A stretch of DNA of 64,000 bases, taken from assembly GCA_000727475.1 (NCBI GenBank), contig KL647290.1, positions 5,300,405 to 5,364,404 on the forward strand. The letters run 5' to 3'. Below are positions 12,089-46,918 of the stretch, in pieces. The notes beneath the pieces were generated by a model. That model did no database searches. It saw only the letters and a list, made by a program, of their open reading frames with translations, and was not told the origin of the DNA. Source of the stretch: Sarcocystis neurona (Eukaryota; Apicomplexa; Conoidasida; Eucoccidiorida; Sarcocystidae). The position numbers and the translations under genes are program-made. How positions within the stretch are numbered: position 1 is the first letter of the stretch; every line of letters starts with the position of its first letter.

Positions 12089-15000
12089 TTCTACATGGGG
12101 AATGCTGTCACGACATCAGCCACCGCCGCCCAGTATACATTTAAACACCATTGTATTCTCCATTTGCGCGCCGCTACTAGTGCGCCTACTTCCATTCATA
12201 GTGTTCGAAAAGCACACGCAAGCTGGGCAGTGGACGCACTCACTCAACACGACGGCGTTGTTGATGTCAACGTTGCCGGAGGATCACACGCAGAACTCAC
12301 GTGTCGACAACTCATCACCATGTCAGCTTTGTTGACGTTGGGATTGCTGGACAATAACATCCTAAACTTCTCTGTCGAGAACTCCTGTAGCATCCAGTAG
12401 CAAGGTCTTCAAAGTGAAGTGCACTCAAGCATCTGCGGCGATGTTACATGGTAGCCATCTGTAGGAACATCGCGCGCCTGTGATACACCGAGGTTTTTTT
12501 TGCGACCGCCCCGGAAACAAAGCTAGTGTCAAAAACACTTTTAGGGTAGAGTGGTCGGTCAGACCAGCCTAGCCCTCTTGACACGAGCCGTGTCCCTAAG
12601 ACCACTAGTGTGCGCTTCTTACGACGCTCAGCCTCATCCTACACAATCAAGCCAGAAGATTTTAAGCGATCCCCCTCCCAGCTCTTTAGGTTTACATATT
12701 TTTCTTGCGATTCAAGAGCTCTCTATCGTTCCTGTGTGCAGTGCACCTTCAGGGCACACTAGGCAGAACTCATTCTGCACTCTTCAATGCAAAAAGGTGC
12801 TTATGGCTACAGTGCTGTAAAATCGAATTCCGGTGCCACGGCAACTTTCTTACGCACGCGGGTATAGCTAGTGTGCTTGTTCAGCACTGGCAGTACAGCG
12901 TGCGTGCAATTGTACACCTATACACAGACACTGTCTTTGCAGTCTCCTCTAGGCACATTCCAGCGTGAGGTTCCAGGAGAGAAAATCGAAACTGCCAGAC
13001 AAGCTTCGCGCCCGGTAGACCTGGGAAACACAAATGCAGGGAAGTTCCGACCACATGCGCCGATGAGGCGGATACGCGTTTGTAGAGCAGTGGTGCGGGT
13101 GCCTTACATGTTCACCTATGTTGTGATGTGTTTGTTTTGCGCTGACTGTGGGGAAAGTTTGCAACTTATTGCTTGAGTCACGCTGCCTCGTATCCCACTG
13201 TAGACGCTACGGAACTGCGGTTCCGGGGGTTACTAGTTGGGGAAGAAGCACGCGGCGGTGACCCTGGTTGCTGTGTAACGCCCACAGATTTTCCAAAGCC
13301 ACGCGTAGAAGCACGACGGTGGCGTACGAATATACCGGAGTGGTTGGTGCGCAGCTCATTACCGGCGAGGAGTGGTTTCGCTCTATTAGCCACCCAATGT
13401 AATAAGCCGGCGCGTTTGACGCCTCGTGAGAACTGTATGCGTCAAGGCTGCAGTCACATTGATGTAAAGGTTGGAGGGAGGAGCTGCCGGGCGTGGGCAC
13501 GGTGCAGTCGTGTGTGCCCACGTCGATAGAAATTGTCGACAGACTCTAGGGTTGTATCCGTGAAAGACTGTTCCGGTGCGCTGTGTACATCGAAATATGT
13601 CCGACAGGGGGAGGGGGTTCTGTCTCCGCCCTCGTCACGACTTAGAAACAGCACACCGTCTGTGAATTTTGCTCTAATGGTAGGCAACTTGGTGGAAGTT
13701 TTTTCGCTTGCTGGTCTGTTCCGTGTTATACGCCGGCTTCGGTCTACATAGCGAGACCTTTGGCTAGACTTCCTCGTTCTAGATCCTGCGGGTCGCTCTG
13801 AGACGTAAGCATACACATCCTCCTACAGGGGGAACAAGTTCTTTACATACTTTCACTCTGATTTACTATGTTCACGAAGGGTTCGCGAATCGTCACTGGT
13901 AAGAGAAGCAGCTCCTCCCAGTAGACTGGGTCTTATTGTTGGCCAAACCGGTACCCGTCCCATATCGTTTTCACTCGCGAGGCTCAGCAAACATCGTTCT
14001 CGACGACCCGCACAAAACCGAATCACCGCACTCGAGTCGTGACTTGTCTACGCCAAAATTGCGCAGTCCGCCCCTAGCACTACGACGTCCTGGTAAGAGG
14101 GGTCGACAAGCCGTACCCCTATGTCGTCGGGCCGTCCCCTTGGTTGAAAAAACTGTACCTGTTATGTGTTAAGAATTACTGTGTTTACTTAATGTCGGCG
14201 CTGGCTACCTGGTACGGAGCACTGCTTATGCGTGTCGGGCAGGTTACAGGACGAAGCAACTCCAGTGCTAACGGGAGACACAAGAGATTTGAACAGCATC
14301 AAGTCCAAGCGAGTACTACTTTGCCACAAGCAACGTATCAGAGCAATGTATGGGCGCCTAAACCTGCGCGCGGGCATTCTCCGATTGCACCCGTTGTACA
14401 CACGCACGTAGCTGGGCGCAGTCCAACCACATGCAGGGCTGCACGCTGGAGCGCAGGGAAGGCATGAGATAAGAGCATCCAGTATGGTGGACGAAGGCGT
14501 GAACGATTCAAAAACAAAACATTGAGGTTGTTCTTCGCGTACAGGCGTACCGCCTGAGCTATAGACGCACGTTGGTTGATGGCTCTGGTGATCGACTATG
14601 TAGAATGCACAATCATCAGGCCAGAGAGTTTTAATCCAAATATTGAGGGAAGTCAGCGAAGATACAAAGCTGCCTTGAATTGGCATCTGCGCTTTGAAAC
14701 CTTTTTGTTGCAGTGGGGGATGTTACACGTAGTGACGGCTCTAAAAATAGCGACGCGACATGGAAGGCGTACAGCACTTCCATTGTGTATACTGCAATAT
14801 TACACAAGACGGCCCAACTGCGCGCACTTAGCATAAAAATGCACCGTAAGAGGAAATGCAGATCATTTCTGCATAATAAACTATCCCTGCATCGGTGCAG
14901 AAATACACGTCACCGTTGTCTGGCATTTGTCTGGTGTGCTTACGCACCTGGAGAGGGTGCGTACCTTGTGCGCAACTTGTGAATGCGTATATACACACAT

Positions 15001-17385
15001 ATATGTGTATATATATATATATGAGTGCGTGCGTTGGAGCAAGAGGCAGTGAGTCAAATAAGTGGATCTCTCATGATGCAAGTTACTAATGCGAAACCAC
15101 ATCACCATAGGACAACGTACTCTGAGAGCCTGCCAGTGTTTTATGCAAACTTGTAGCACACGTTGAAGAGTGTTTGTTCAACGCGTGCGCACAGAAATCT
15201 AACTACGCATCATGATACGCTTACAGAGACACGAAAAAGAGGTATTTTGCTGTCGCTGGCAATAAACGGATTTCTTTCCCACCGCTGGAACAGAACATGA
15301 AAGCCGTCAGGCTGCCCAACCTCCGTCCCCGGATTTTGAAGGTTTTAAATAAAGGGAGAGATCGTCGCGAGACAAGCACTACTCACCTTAGGTGATACCG
15401 ACACACACACACACAGATACGGGGACACAAACGGAAACAGAAACACATACAGATGCAGCGTGCTTGTAGCCTTACACATACGTGTACAGTGTCGTTGCGG
15501 CCACGCTGTCCTCTACTGGCCCACTGGTCCACCATACACCGGACAAACGATGTGCGTGGCTGCTCACCACGTGCAGCACATTCTGGTCCATCTGGCATTA
15601 TCGACTGCAAAGCTACGAAAATTTATCATGCTTCACCATTACTCACCCTTGCTGACGCGTTTGACTGCTGCTGGAAGGCAGACTGAATCCCGTCTTACAT
15701 TGTCGACTCCTATAAAACAGCTGAGTGGTTTAACGTACCAGCTGGCTACACGTTAAACTGCATTGTAACGAAGGGTTCCCTCGACGAGTGTGAATGCGTT
15801 TTAGTTGCCCTGCTATGGAAGACGACGACGCTACAACAGCTTCCATTCCGCATTCTACTTCGGATCTACCACAGCCGTGTTCCCCATCACCCGACTTCAG
15901 GTGCCATCCCGTGACGCTACGCTGTACAGAAGCACGTGCTGTTGCTGTCATTCACTTGTTTTTCCCTACCATTCTGTGAGGCCGCGATCCGCAGTGAAGT
16001 GCAGTCACCAGCCGTCGAATCCATATTTTTGCTTCCAGTGTTGGTGGCATGTTCGACGGTTACAGTTGCCCTCTTAGTATCCAATTCACATGCCACGTCA
16101 TTGAACTTTGTGACCGGATGTGTCCACCGTCACGTGCTGTCCCCATTAAGCTGCTGAGGAAGCCTTCTGCGTCGCGGCGTCCCCTGCAAATCCACCAGGG
16201 CAGCCGCTGCAGTCTGTCTGCTGTGCTATGTGTAGTATTCACCTTCCCAGCTTGCCTCTCAGTTGGGCAGTTGTGGGCTGCTGTTCTCAATGTGCGCACC
16301 GGTGCCTAATTTTTACCGCCGTCGCCCTTCCTACACAGCGGTTCGAGGTCGCGGAAAAAGTGAAGAATGCTCGCTATCTCTCTCTTTCACACGCTAGACG
16401 AAAGAGCCACTAAAGTCGCCATTTTCTGGCCTTGCGTCGCCTCTTCAACTCTTACCTGCCAGTTCTACGTGCAGCTCCTTACTTCCTGCAGCGACTGTCT
16501 TTCTTCTGCCGCAGCGCACGGCCCGCCCAGCAGACACACAGACCGCGGCGTGCGGCCTGCGCGCGTGCCGCCTCGGTTTCTCCCCGTTTCACTCGGGAGG
16601 GCGGCTTCACATCATCTACTTTTCCTCGCTGTAGACTTCTTTCTCGTGACGTAGCTTTCGCAGCACTGGGATATCCTAAAGCATAAACCCTTCGCGGTAT
16701 CGGCACGAGTGAGAACTATGCGTGCACGCCGCGTTGTGAGCACCGGACGGCAGACGAAATTACATCGAAAGGCCTGCAGCTACACATATCACTGTATCAC
16801 CGGAACAACGCCCCGTCTTGTTAGGGGAATTTCGCGCGTTCTCAACAGTGAAGAGGACTTTTCTATGTTTTTTCTTGCCTGCCAGGCCATATGCCCGTCT
16901 TCTACGTATTTTACTCGCCTTGTTTTTAGCTGACGAATTGTTCTTCCTCCTCATTGTTTGCGCTTCTCCAGTTGTTCCCAGAGCCGGTGTCACTACCGGC
17001 AGTTTATGTAAGAGGCAGTGACGGCAGCTTTCCTCGGACTTCCCTTCACCTTTGTGGGGGAGGAGTACCACCAAACTTTCTTCCCGAGTCTGTAAAGGTT
17101 TGCTTCTATATCTGGCATCCCGAACACTGGCGCAGGACGCGCATTACTCTGTTGCGTGCCCCCTGTACACGCACCGGCGCAGACGCCTACGAAAAGTTGA
17201 GGAGCACATCTAGTTCCAAGAGAGGAACATTGTATTCGTTCTTCCTGTGTTTGAATGTGTTCTGTGCTATTTTTCTCCCGTGTTGGCATCCCTAGCTCGT
17301 GCAGAGACTTTTGTTACTGATTTCACGACATCACTGTGTTTTCCCCGCTTCCTCCTGTGTCGCTCTGTCTCCGTTTCCTGCATAG

Positions 17386-38629
<21,244 letters not shown>

Positions 38630-39419
38630 AAAGATCGAGCAGAGAGGGCACCGTCACCAGGAGGGCGTCCTCGGTTCGCTTCTTCACCCGGTCTTGGGGC
38701 AGAGAGAGAGGCGCTTGTGCAGTGGGCCACATGTCCCCGCGCACGCGCAGCACACTATCCCGCTATATATGTGTAACTACCAAAATGTCTAAAGCGCACA
38801 CCTGTACATATATATATGTATATATCTATGTGTATATATCAAAGTTTATACCCACATTTGTCGCGAAGAACGGGTATACTACTTCCATAGACATATGTAT
38901 ATATTTGTGTATAGGTGTGTGTATGTGTGTGTGTCTCGGGGTGTATGTACACACACGTATGTATGTGAAGAGGAGCGCGTATGACAACTTACGTGTTCGT
39001 CTATGTGTAATTATATATGTGTGTGTGTCTGTGATTCATATCATCTCGGGATATAGATTTATATATCCACGTGCGTGCATCTAGTATATTAGTCACATGC
39101 ACATGCATGCGCGTATGTCTAATATATATGTATGTCTCGAGGTGTATATGTGTACATGCATATATATACATCTATCTGTATACATATATACACACACACA
39201 CACATACGCGTGTAGAGGAAGCATGTGTACTGTTTACATACACATGTATGTATGTGTCTCTTTATGTGTATGCATGTTTCGAAGTGTATATATGTGCGCA
39301 TATAGTTGTGTATGCTGCTGGGGCTGGTGTCTGTAGACGCATGTGTGTCTAGAAGAACGTGTACGCACACGTTCTGTATGTGTCGGTGCGTGTGTCTGTA
39401 CGTTGACGCGTGTATGTGG

Positions 39420-39817
39420 ATGCTGCTGACGACGAAGCCTTCGTCCCCCTGCAGCAGCAGCGGCAGCCCCGGAAGACGAGAAGCTGTCGAAAAAAGTGTG
39501 GGGCAGTGCAGCGTGTGGCCTGCGGCGTGGCATTCTTCCGCGAGGGCGCATAGCAAAGACGCGCGCGGCGCCGGGTCTGTCCCGCGTCTGTTTTTGTCCC
39601 TCCGGTTGAAACTGCCCGTCTCGCATATTTCGCGCCACGCGGCTGCTTCGAGGCGGTAGGGGGGGAAGGGGGAAACCTCGTACTTTTCGTTACACTCCTT
39701 CTGCGACGGTACATTTATATGTACGGGGCCAACGATCTCTCTGTCGCTGCGCGGCCGCCACGGGTGTCCACGTGCATGCGTCTCTGGGTCGCTGTTTGTG
39801 TCGCTGCGCGCATGCAC
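39420..39817 (-). CDS. Candidate exon(s) of an unrecognised minus-strand gene
   Basis: A GC-rich island between microsatellites. On the minus strand an ATG at 39817 opens a frame of about 130 ordinary-looking residues before it runs into microsatellite-coded His/Thr/Tyr sequence after about 39,420, which would be intron. Segments such as CNEKYEVSPFPPYRLEAAAW and ALAEECHAAGHTLHCPTLF have the mixed composition of real protein. An alternative start of the exon is an AG acceptor (TCGCAG) at 39,701-39,706. No family is recognised. The gene would run towards, and be convergent with, CDC48. The TGCATGCA cluster at 40.1-40.4 kb lies just upstream of its start. Other frames of the island are also open, so the strand is not certain. 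Confidence 0.3.
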
Positions 39818-40125
39818 TCCAGTGCTCGAGCACGCACCTGCGTGCGCCCACGCGTCTGTATATATGTATATTTATATCCGTACCTGCGTTTCACTGACGA
39901 TTCGTATGTACGTGTGTGTGTGTGTGCGTATCCGCTTCTGTGTATATGTACATATATGCGTGTATAGACCTGCCTCTGTATTGCTGTGTTTGCATGTATG
40001 TATATATGTGGTGTATGTTGCTGTGTGTGCATGTGTGTGTATATATATGTATGTGTAAAGGCGTGCGTCGGTGTGGCTGTGTGTATATATAGGTATGCCT
40101 CTATGTGACTGTCTATATTTATACG

Positions 40126-40361
40126 TGCATGCATTTCTGGGTATGTCTATCGACATGCAGGCGTGTGCATGCACGTGTGTTTCAATATGCCACAAGTGCC
40201 TGCATGCATACCTGTCCCCTCTTCTTCTGTAAGATGCATGCGACAAGGCTGCTTGCGTCAACGAAACTGCAGCACTAGTGAGATATCTTTCTGATGGAAA
40301 AAGAGGAGGAGAAGGGGTCGCAGGCAACGGCCAAAGCGAGCAGCAGCTTAAAATGCATGCA
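40126..40361. promoter_or_regulatory. Cluster of TGCATGCA palindromes
   Basis: Four perfect TGCATGCA copies (40126-40133, 40166-40173, 40201-40208, 40354-40361) and one 7/8 match (40235-40242) in 236 bp; related GCATGC words occur at about 39,772 and 39,807. TGCATGC is an established apicomplexan promoter motif bound by ApiAP2 factors and described upstream of Toxoplasma and other coccidian genes. The position fits a promoter for the minus-strand candidate at 39.4-39.8 kb. The function is inferred. Confidence 0.4.
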
Positions 40362-41321
40362 GCACTGCCGACTTCGAGTTAACGTGTACGTACACTTGAA
40401 CTGCGAGCGTTAACCTCGGGTTGCAGACGTGGCTGTGCAAAAACACTCCGGACGGGAAATTCGATTTTGGTGGGGTGGAGAAATGTGGCGAGCTGCTGCG
40501 TGCGTCGGCCTCGGCGGCAACCGCTGTACGTACACCACAGCAGTGCAGGACGAGGCATCGGGCTGCGGGCGGCACGTACACACTGACACTGCACTGACTG
40601 CGTCTCTGGGGTGGATGGACAGCTGAACAGCAAGCTTCGGCGTCGAAGTCGGGGTGTGCATACACCTCAGCTGTTTCCGTCGACCTTGCGTTTCAGATGT
40701 GCCAAGACAACTAAACCGCATGCGTCCATCTGGAGAAGTTTACGCACATCCCGGTGAATGGAAACTTTGTACACATGTGCATCTATTATTCAATATTACC
40801 CGATTTGCGTCTCGCTGGGTGTATATCTGCAGCTTACCTTCCTCTAGTCGTGTTTATTAATAGACATGGAAGAAGTGGGGTGGGCTTTTGATTTTGTCGT
40901 CCCCTAGACGGATATCATACCCCCTGCGAGGAAACGAATGGCATTGCTGCTGGAATCGGTCTCTATATATATAGATATCCCTGCCCGGGGGGAGCATAGC
41001 GCCGTTGCGCAGAAGACGTGCGTGGAGCACGCACGCACGCAGCCGCCGCTTGTCCGAACGTGCGTGCCCTGCTGTCTACTCGACTGTCTGTTGAAGCCGG
41101 GAATAGATGGCATCTGTGCGTGCCTGCCTCACCTCACAAGCAGCGTCCCCGCGCGGCGTACCTGCTGGGTTTTGCGCGGGGGGAGAGTGTGTGGCGCATG
41201 CGTGCGTAGATGGCGCGCATGCGGACGTATGTGAGTCGTCCACACACGCAGACGCCTGCACTGGGGACCGGTGCTCGCGCCGCTCATTTGCTCGGCGGCA
41301 CGGCGGTGGCTCCTCCTCGCC

Positions 41322-41323
<2 letters not shown>

Positions 41324-41352
<29 letters not shown>
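41324..41352. repeat. (GT)n microsatellite
   Basis: Uninterrupted GT dinucleotide run of about 14 units in otherwise GC-rich sequence. Confidence 0.95.
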
Positions 41353-44300
41353 GCTGTGCCTCGGTACTGATGCACGTGTGGGAAAAAGCGGCACGCAGGG
41401 CTGCGAGAATGGGGTTCATTCGTTCGGCGGGTGTACCGGGTGTTCGGCGCAGATAAATATCATTTAATCACGCTGCACATCCATCGTCGTGCGCTCACTC
41501 GACATCTCTCTCTCACCTGTATATACATATGTGTGGGTATATGCGCCACACATGTGTGTGTGGAGTGGTCTCGGATGTTAACTCTGGAGAGACAGTTGCA
41601 CGCGGCGAGGGCTGTACTGCTGCGGGACGACGTGCGGGTGAGTGGCTGGCTCCGTGGGTGCGTCCTGTGGATTTCCACGTGCGTGTAAATGTGTGGAGGG
41701 ATGCGGTAGGAATATGCATACAGAATTGGATGGCACAGTTTTCAGAAGTATGAGTTTACGTACACAGATAGGTGCGTGGAGGTATACGTCAAAAGGTGTG
41801 TGTGCCTGTGTGTTCATCTGTCTCTAGGTACACCTGCCGCTGCCGAGGCGTGTATGTGTGTGCATCTGCTTGAGAGGCGCTAATGAGCAGGAACACGCAG
41901 CACGCATGAAAGCATATATGCGCAGCGACGCAGTAGCACATTCCCAGATACACACTGCTAGTGACGCAAGGCGTGGATGTGTGCGTAGATTTGCATTCAG
42001 GAAGTGCGTTAGAACAGGTGGACTTGTATACGTGCGTGATGAGGAGCAGCCACATACACACACATGTGCATGTAGGGCCTTCACGTCGCACGTCTGCATA
42101 GGTGTGTGTGTAGAGGATCCCAAGGTGGCGATTTTGAACGCCTTCGTGTTGGCTTCAGTATTCTACTTGCTGACCACACGTGCATGGATTGGTTGTGCGA
42201 CAGGCTGGACTGGCAGCCAGATACACCAACGAAGCCTGTCTTCCTTCTCACTGCCCCCTCCGTTCACCAGAAGATCCGTACCGTAGTTAACACACGGAGC
42301 AACACGGCTGTACGAAGCAAGGATGTTTGTGGAGAGGTAGTTGGTTGGGCGGATTAGGTGGTGTAAATATGTACTGTGCATGAGTTCCCGTGTAGTGTAT
42401 TTTACTTCTAAGTAGATGTGTGCTGGGTGCTGGTGTCGATACGTCGGGGTGCGCGTACCACTTCGTACAAATTTCTGATCGACGATGACGTCATTGTATG
42501 TCGTATGTATGTACAGTAAGCGGGGCTCATAAATATCCGGAGAGAGACGTAAACGGGAGTTCTGATACACATCAAGACGACGTCTACCTGAACGCACACG
42601 TGCGTACCCCTCTGTGCATGCAGATAATATATTTAGAGACGTGTTTGTGCGGGCTCAAACAAGTCGTGACTGCGCACGTCTGCACTACTCGGACGCGTGT
42701 GCACCGACGTGGCATTATCTGGCCACGCACGTGAATTCGTGTGCATCTCCAGAGGCGACTGCAGTTGCAGAGATATGTGTTAGGGATGGTAATACTGAGT
42801 TTGTATGTGTCGGTACTGCTCTACATATTTTCGGCTACGTGTCGGTACTACTGTGCATATTTTGGTTGACGTGTCTAGTTGAGCTGCAGACAAACTAATC
42901 AAAACAGCGTATACACTGGCTTTGTGGATGCCAGTGCGGATCTCGATTTTTCAATAGAAAGCCATGTCCAATATCGATCTGCCGTCTCTCGGCGGCTTCA
43001 GACCAGTGCACTGCTTCGGAGGTGATGGAGACGACTCGCCTTTTTTAAACAAGAAAGTGACCTAGTTTTTCCTGTGCCTGTGTCTACTGGTGGCGTTATT
43101 TTTCAGTGAGGAAGATGCACCTTAGAGCAGTACACACACGAGTGCTGCGGTGGCTTACAGTTCTTCTTCGTCTGCCGTCGCCCACGTGTGCTGCTGTCAG
43201 TGCCACTCGTGCTCGTGTTGTTCCCGGTGTTGCTGTTGTTGGTGTGCCACTCCAAAAAATTGTCTGCTGCATGGGGCGTACCGAGTGCGCATGGATACCG
43301 TTACTGCCTCTTCCGTCCAAAAGGTTCGGGATTTCCCTTCACTCGCATACCGTTACATTTTCTATTCCTCGCGAAGGTTTGACGTGATCAGTGTGTACGG
43401 TCACAGACGGGGCACGGAGGTAGATGTGTGTAGATGGATCTCCATCGTTGCGAAGGGATGCCTGTTCACGGGGACATCCGATGTACGCGAGGATTGCTGT
43501 GTAGCCGCGTATGCGCATCCATAAGAAAAAAAGATATGTGTATTACTGCATAGACACCCCAACATCTTGCGTTGTGCGGCAAGAGGCTGGTGGCAAACGA
43601 TATTCTACTACTACATGTTTCCACGCAAACTTCACGTGTACACGTTTTTACGTATGTGGTTCAGAAAGGTGTCTCCCTCATAGGTATACAATACAGCTGA
43701 ACGTATACACACAGATATATACATACATATAAAAGTGTGTCTGCATACAAAGGACGACAGTGGCTGTGCGTGGGGCGTGCCGATATGTTCTTGTGCGTCG
43801 TTGTTCGCGTACGTATTTACGCCCATATGGTGGAGGAGCTTCACTTACATCTGCGTACGTAGTGGCAAAGAAAACTCACCTCCCAAAATGGAGACGTGGA
43901 CGCATACACACACCTCTAAATAGTGCAAATATGTGGACACGTTCGTGTGCGTCTTGGGCAATACACGCAAATGTGTATGTACACCGCAGTGTGGGGTGCG
44001 CGCACATATGTGCCGCATCCGTGTCCGACAGCGTTGTCCAGGTGCACTCTTCCGAGACAAGAGTCATGCCATTTTGCGTCGCTCTGAGTAACTAGGGAAA
44101 AGGAAGATGCGCCGCTTGTAGCGGAAATGGTGCCAAGCCGCACGGTCGTGCATACCACTAGATGCGAGTGCTGCTGATGACTTTCGTGAAAGCTGCTGCT
44201 GCCGAAATTATTGACGCTACAACTGCATGGTGCTGGATTCGCTGTGACCTGTGCCTTCCTGCTGCTGCGATTGATCGACTCCCGTAGTGCTTCTTAACGA

Positions 44301-44784
44301 TGTGCTGCGGAGTTGTTTTGGAAAAACGAATTAAAAAGGTATAGGGCGGAAAATGGCAAACCCGTAAAGGCTTTCATTCGCACAGTACACGACGGAAATA
44401 TGACAAAATTCCTATGGAGATAGTGGCAAACGTGTAACGCTTCATGTTCACAAAAGTCGGTGCAGCCTCAACGTCCACCGGGGGTTCGTGAATTCCAAGA
44501 CACCGTAGATTGGTGCGAACCGTCCTACAAAGGTATCGCAGGCTTGACAACTGTAGCTATTGCGACCAGAGACATTCAGTACTTCACCGGTCTAGTACTT
44601 CCATTGAAAGTTCGGTACTTCATCATTCTAGTTGTACTCTCATTAGCATTACTATGATGCGCCTTTGCCAGTACATGTTTTCTCTTCCAAGTGGCGCAGC
44701 TCTACGGTGGTGGAGGCCTTTTGCTCGGTGGGACTCCTATGAGCTATACATCTGTAGGTGAGTCGTGCAGCTAGACACAGCATT

Positions 44785-46918
44785 CTATCTGGTGTGTACT
44801 GATTGCTGCTTTAGAGTACTGCTTGACAGCATTATTGCTGGAATGCACATTGTTGCAAGTGCGACACACAAAATAGTCATCTGCTTTGTACTGACTGATA
44901 TTTCGGAGCACTTGTCTCGAACGTAGCTGCTACGCGCTAAAGCATTCTTGTTCTCTGTCGCTGCCTCTTCCCCCACTGGCTCTGCTACTCCTGCTGTTGC
45001 TACTGCTACTTTACAGCAGCACCCATTGATGCAGGAGCAAGGCACATATATATATATATATATATACACACAACACTCCACAGCTGCATTCAAATATCGA
45101 GATTACTGATAGATGGTATACATTCGTGGTTCTATGAGGATATCCTGGAATTCCTGTCACGAAACATCTGTGTCGTCACCGCGAATTTGAGTCCTAGTTG
45201 TGCTCATCCTTCGAGTTCTACAACTATCTCTACCATATACAGCTCACACTATTCAGGAGTTGCTCCTGGACAGACGTAATCACTGCTCTGGGGTTGCCGA
45301 TTCAAGCAGAATTGTGGGGAAGGTGACAGCAGGTTGCCGCGGTTGCGGAGCACCAGCAGCGCCGAATCAATTCAAGAAGCAGCAGCAGGATTGCCGCGGT
45401 TGAGGAGCACCAGCAGCGCCAGATCGGTTCAAAATAGACTCGTCAAGTACAGCTGCTCTGCTGTCATTTCTTGGATTGAGCCCATTTCGCCCTTCCCGTT
45501 CCCCTGTGATGGAGCTGCTGTGGCTGTGTTGCTGCTGCTCCTCCACCTCGACACCCAGTAGCCTACACATCGCTGCTGTGGGATGCTGCAATACAGACTT
45601 AGCAGCACGTTCGCCGTGGTGCTGCTGCTGCGTGTTGGCAAATTCAAGCCCATTGCTGAGCGCTGAAGACGCGTGCCTTCCTTTTCAACACGAGGACTGC
45701 GGGCACTATACATGTGTATTGGTGTGTAGGGTGTTCTGCTGCTGGAGTGGCAATTGTTTGCTGCTGTTGCTGTGCGACTTTCCTCTGTTGAACATGCTGA
45801 TGCGACTCCGAGACATTTCTTTTTTGCCGGGCAAAATGCAGGATGTTACGCTGGTCCACAAGGATTTTCTTAACGTCAGGCGCAGGTGCACATATCCTGC
45901 GGGTGTTGCTGTGCTGCCTTTGGCAGCTTCTGGGTTCTTGCGTGCCCTTAGCTGCTTCTACCGTTGCGAAGATTTTTTGCAATGTGCGTACTTCCCGTAA
46001 TGATAATTCCATGTTTACCATGGTCCTTACGCGCTGTCACAAGCTGGTACTCTTCACATGTTGTTGCTGCCTCGTTGTTGCTGAGACTGGTTTGCCGCAC
46101 CTCCATATATCCATGATACGGCCGCGGAACTCTATGATGCTCGCTGTGTATTGTTGTTGCTGGTACCAGCCTGCGCTACCTGTCGCGTTCGGCGGCTGTA
46201 GATTTTTGTGTTACCAAAGTATGTGTTTCTCCAGCAGCTCTCCTGCTCCGGTCAAGTCCACTCCTGTTGGCAGCATTACTGACGCGGTGCCAGCCACCGC
46301 GGTTGCCAGATAACTATTGTCGTCACTCGGCGCAAGTAGGACGCGATAATACGGAGGATACGTAGTAAGGCGGCATTCACCCAGCGGCAATGAGAAGTAG
46401 TGATGCGGCGGGGAGTGCGTTCTTGTGTTTCACCAGGAGGTCGCTGCTGTGCAGCGCAGTGTTAGTAGCTGCGGCGTAGCAAGCCAACACGCTCTGGTAA
46501 CGCATTATCTTGGTGAGCCACCAACGTGGCCCTCCACGTTGCGTTTTTTGAACTCTGATTCCATTGGAAACGGAAGTATTACATCGATGGAGCTCCTTAG
46601 TCTGGACGTGTACAAGTTGAAGCTATTAACAACGTGAAAATTTTCTGTTGCACCGGGTACTTCCACCGTGGCCGCGTCCGTCTTGTCGAGGACGGACGGC
46701 GTCGAAAAGGACCCCCACTGAGAGAGACGGCCAACACTTTTTCTTTTTCCTTTCTTGATTACTCGGCTCCCCTTGTCGTCTGCCGCAGTTTTTGCGTGTG
46801 CGCTGCCTTTGCCGTGTTTACAGAAGCTGGCAACGACTAAAAGCCCCCGCGGCAACCCCGTCGTTCGCCTAGCCAGGGAAGTGGAAACGTGACTTTCTTC
46901 TACACGTGGTTGTGACAC
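44785..46918 (-). CDS. Candidate multi-exon gene of unknown function
   Basis: In this interval CAG lies on the minus strand, and three or four minus-strand frames have protein-like composition: 46918-46505 (basic, with VIKKGKRKSVGRLSQWGSF), 46021-45700 (ATG start, MVNMELSLREVRTLQKIF, later a QQQQQ run), about 45591-45367 (CRLLGVEVEEQQQHSHSSS), and 45050-44785, which ends in a hydrophobic stretch (MTILCVALATMCIPAIML) and a stop. The last exon has an AACAGCAG acceptor. They could be exons of one gene, possibly tail-anchored in a membrane. Splice junctions were not resolved, and plus-strand frames of similar length, mainly Leu/Cys-rich, overlap, so I treat this as a candidate only. No domain is recognised. 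Confidence 0.25.

Noticed and set aside
16330..16360. GGTTCGAGGTCGC resembling a tRNA T-arm
   Set aside because: No matching acceptor stem, D-arm or anticodon arm upstream. I found no convincing tRNA in the window.
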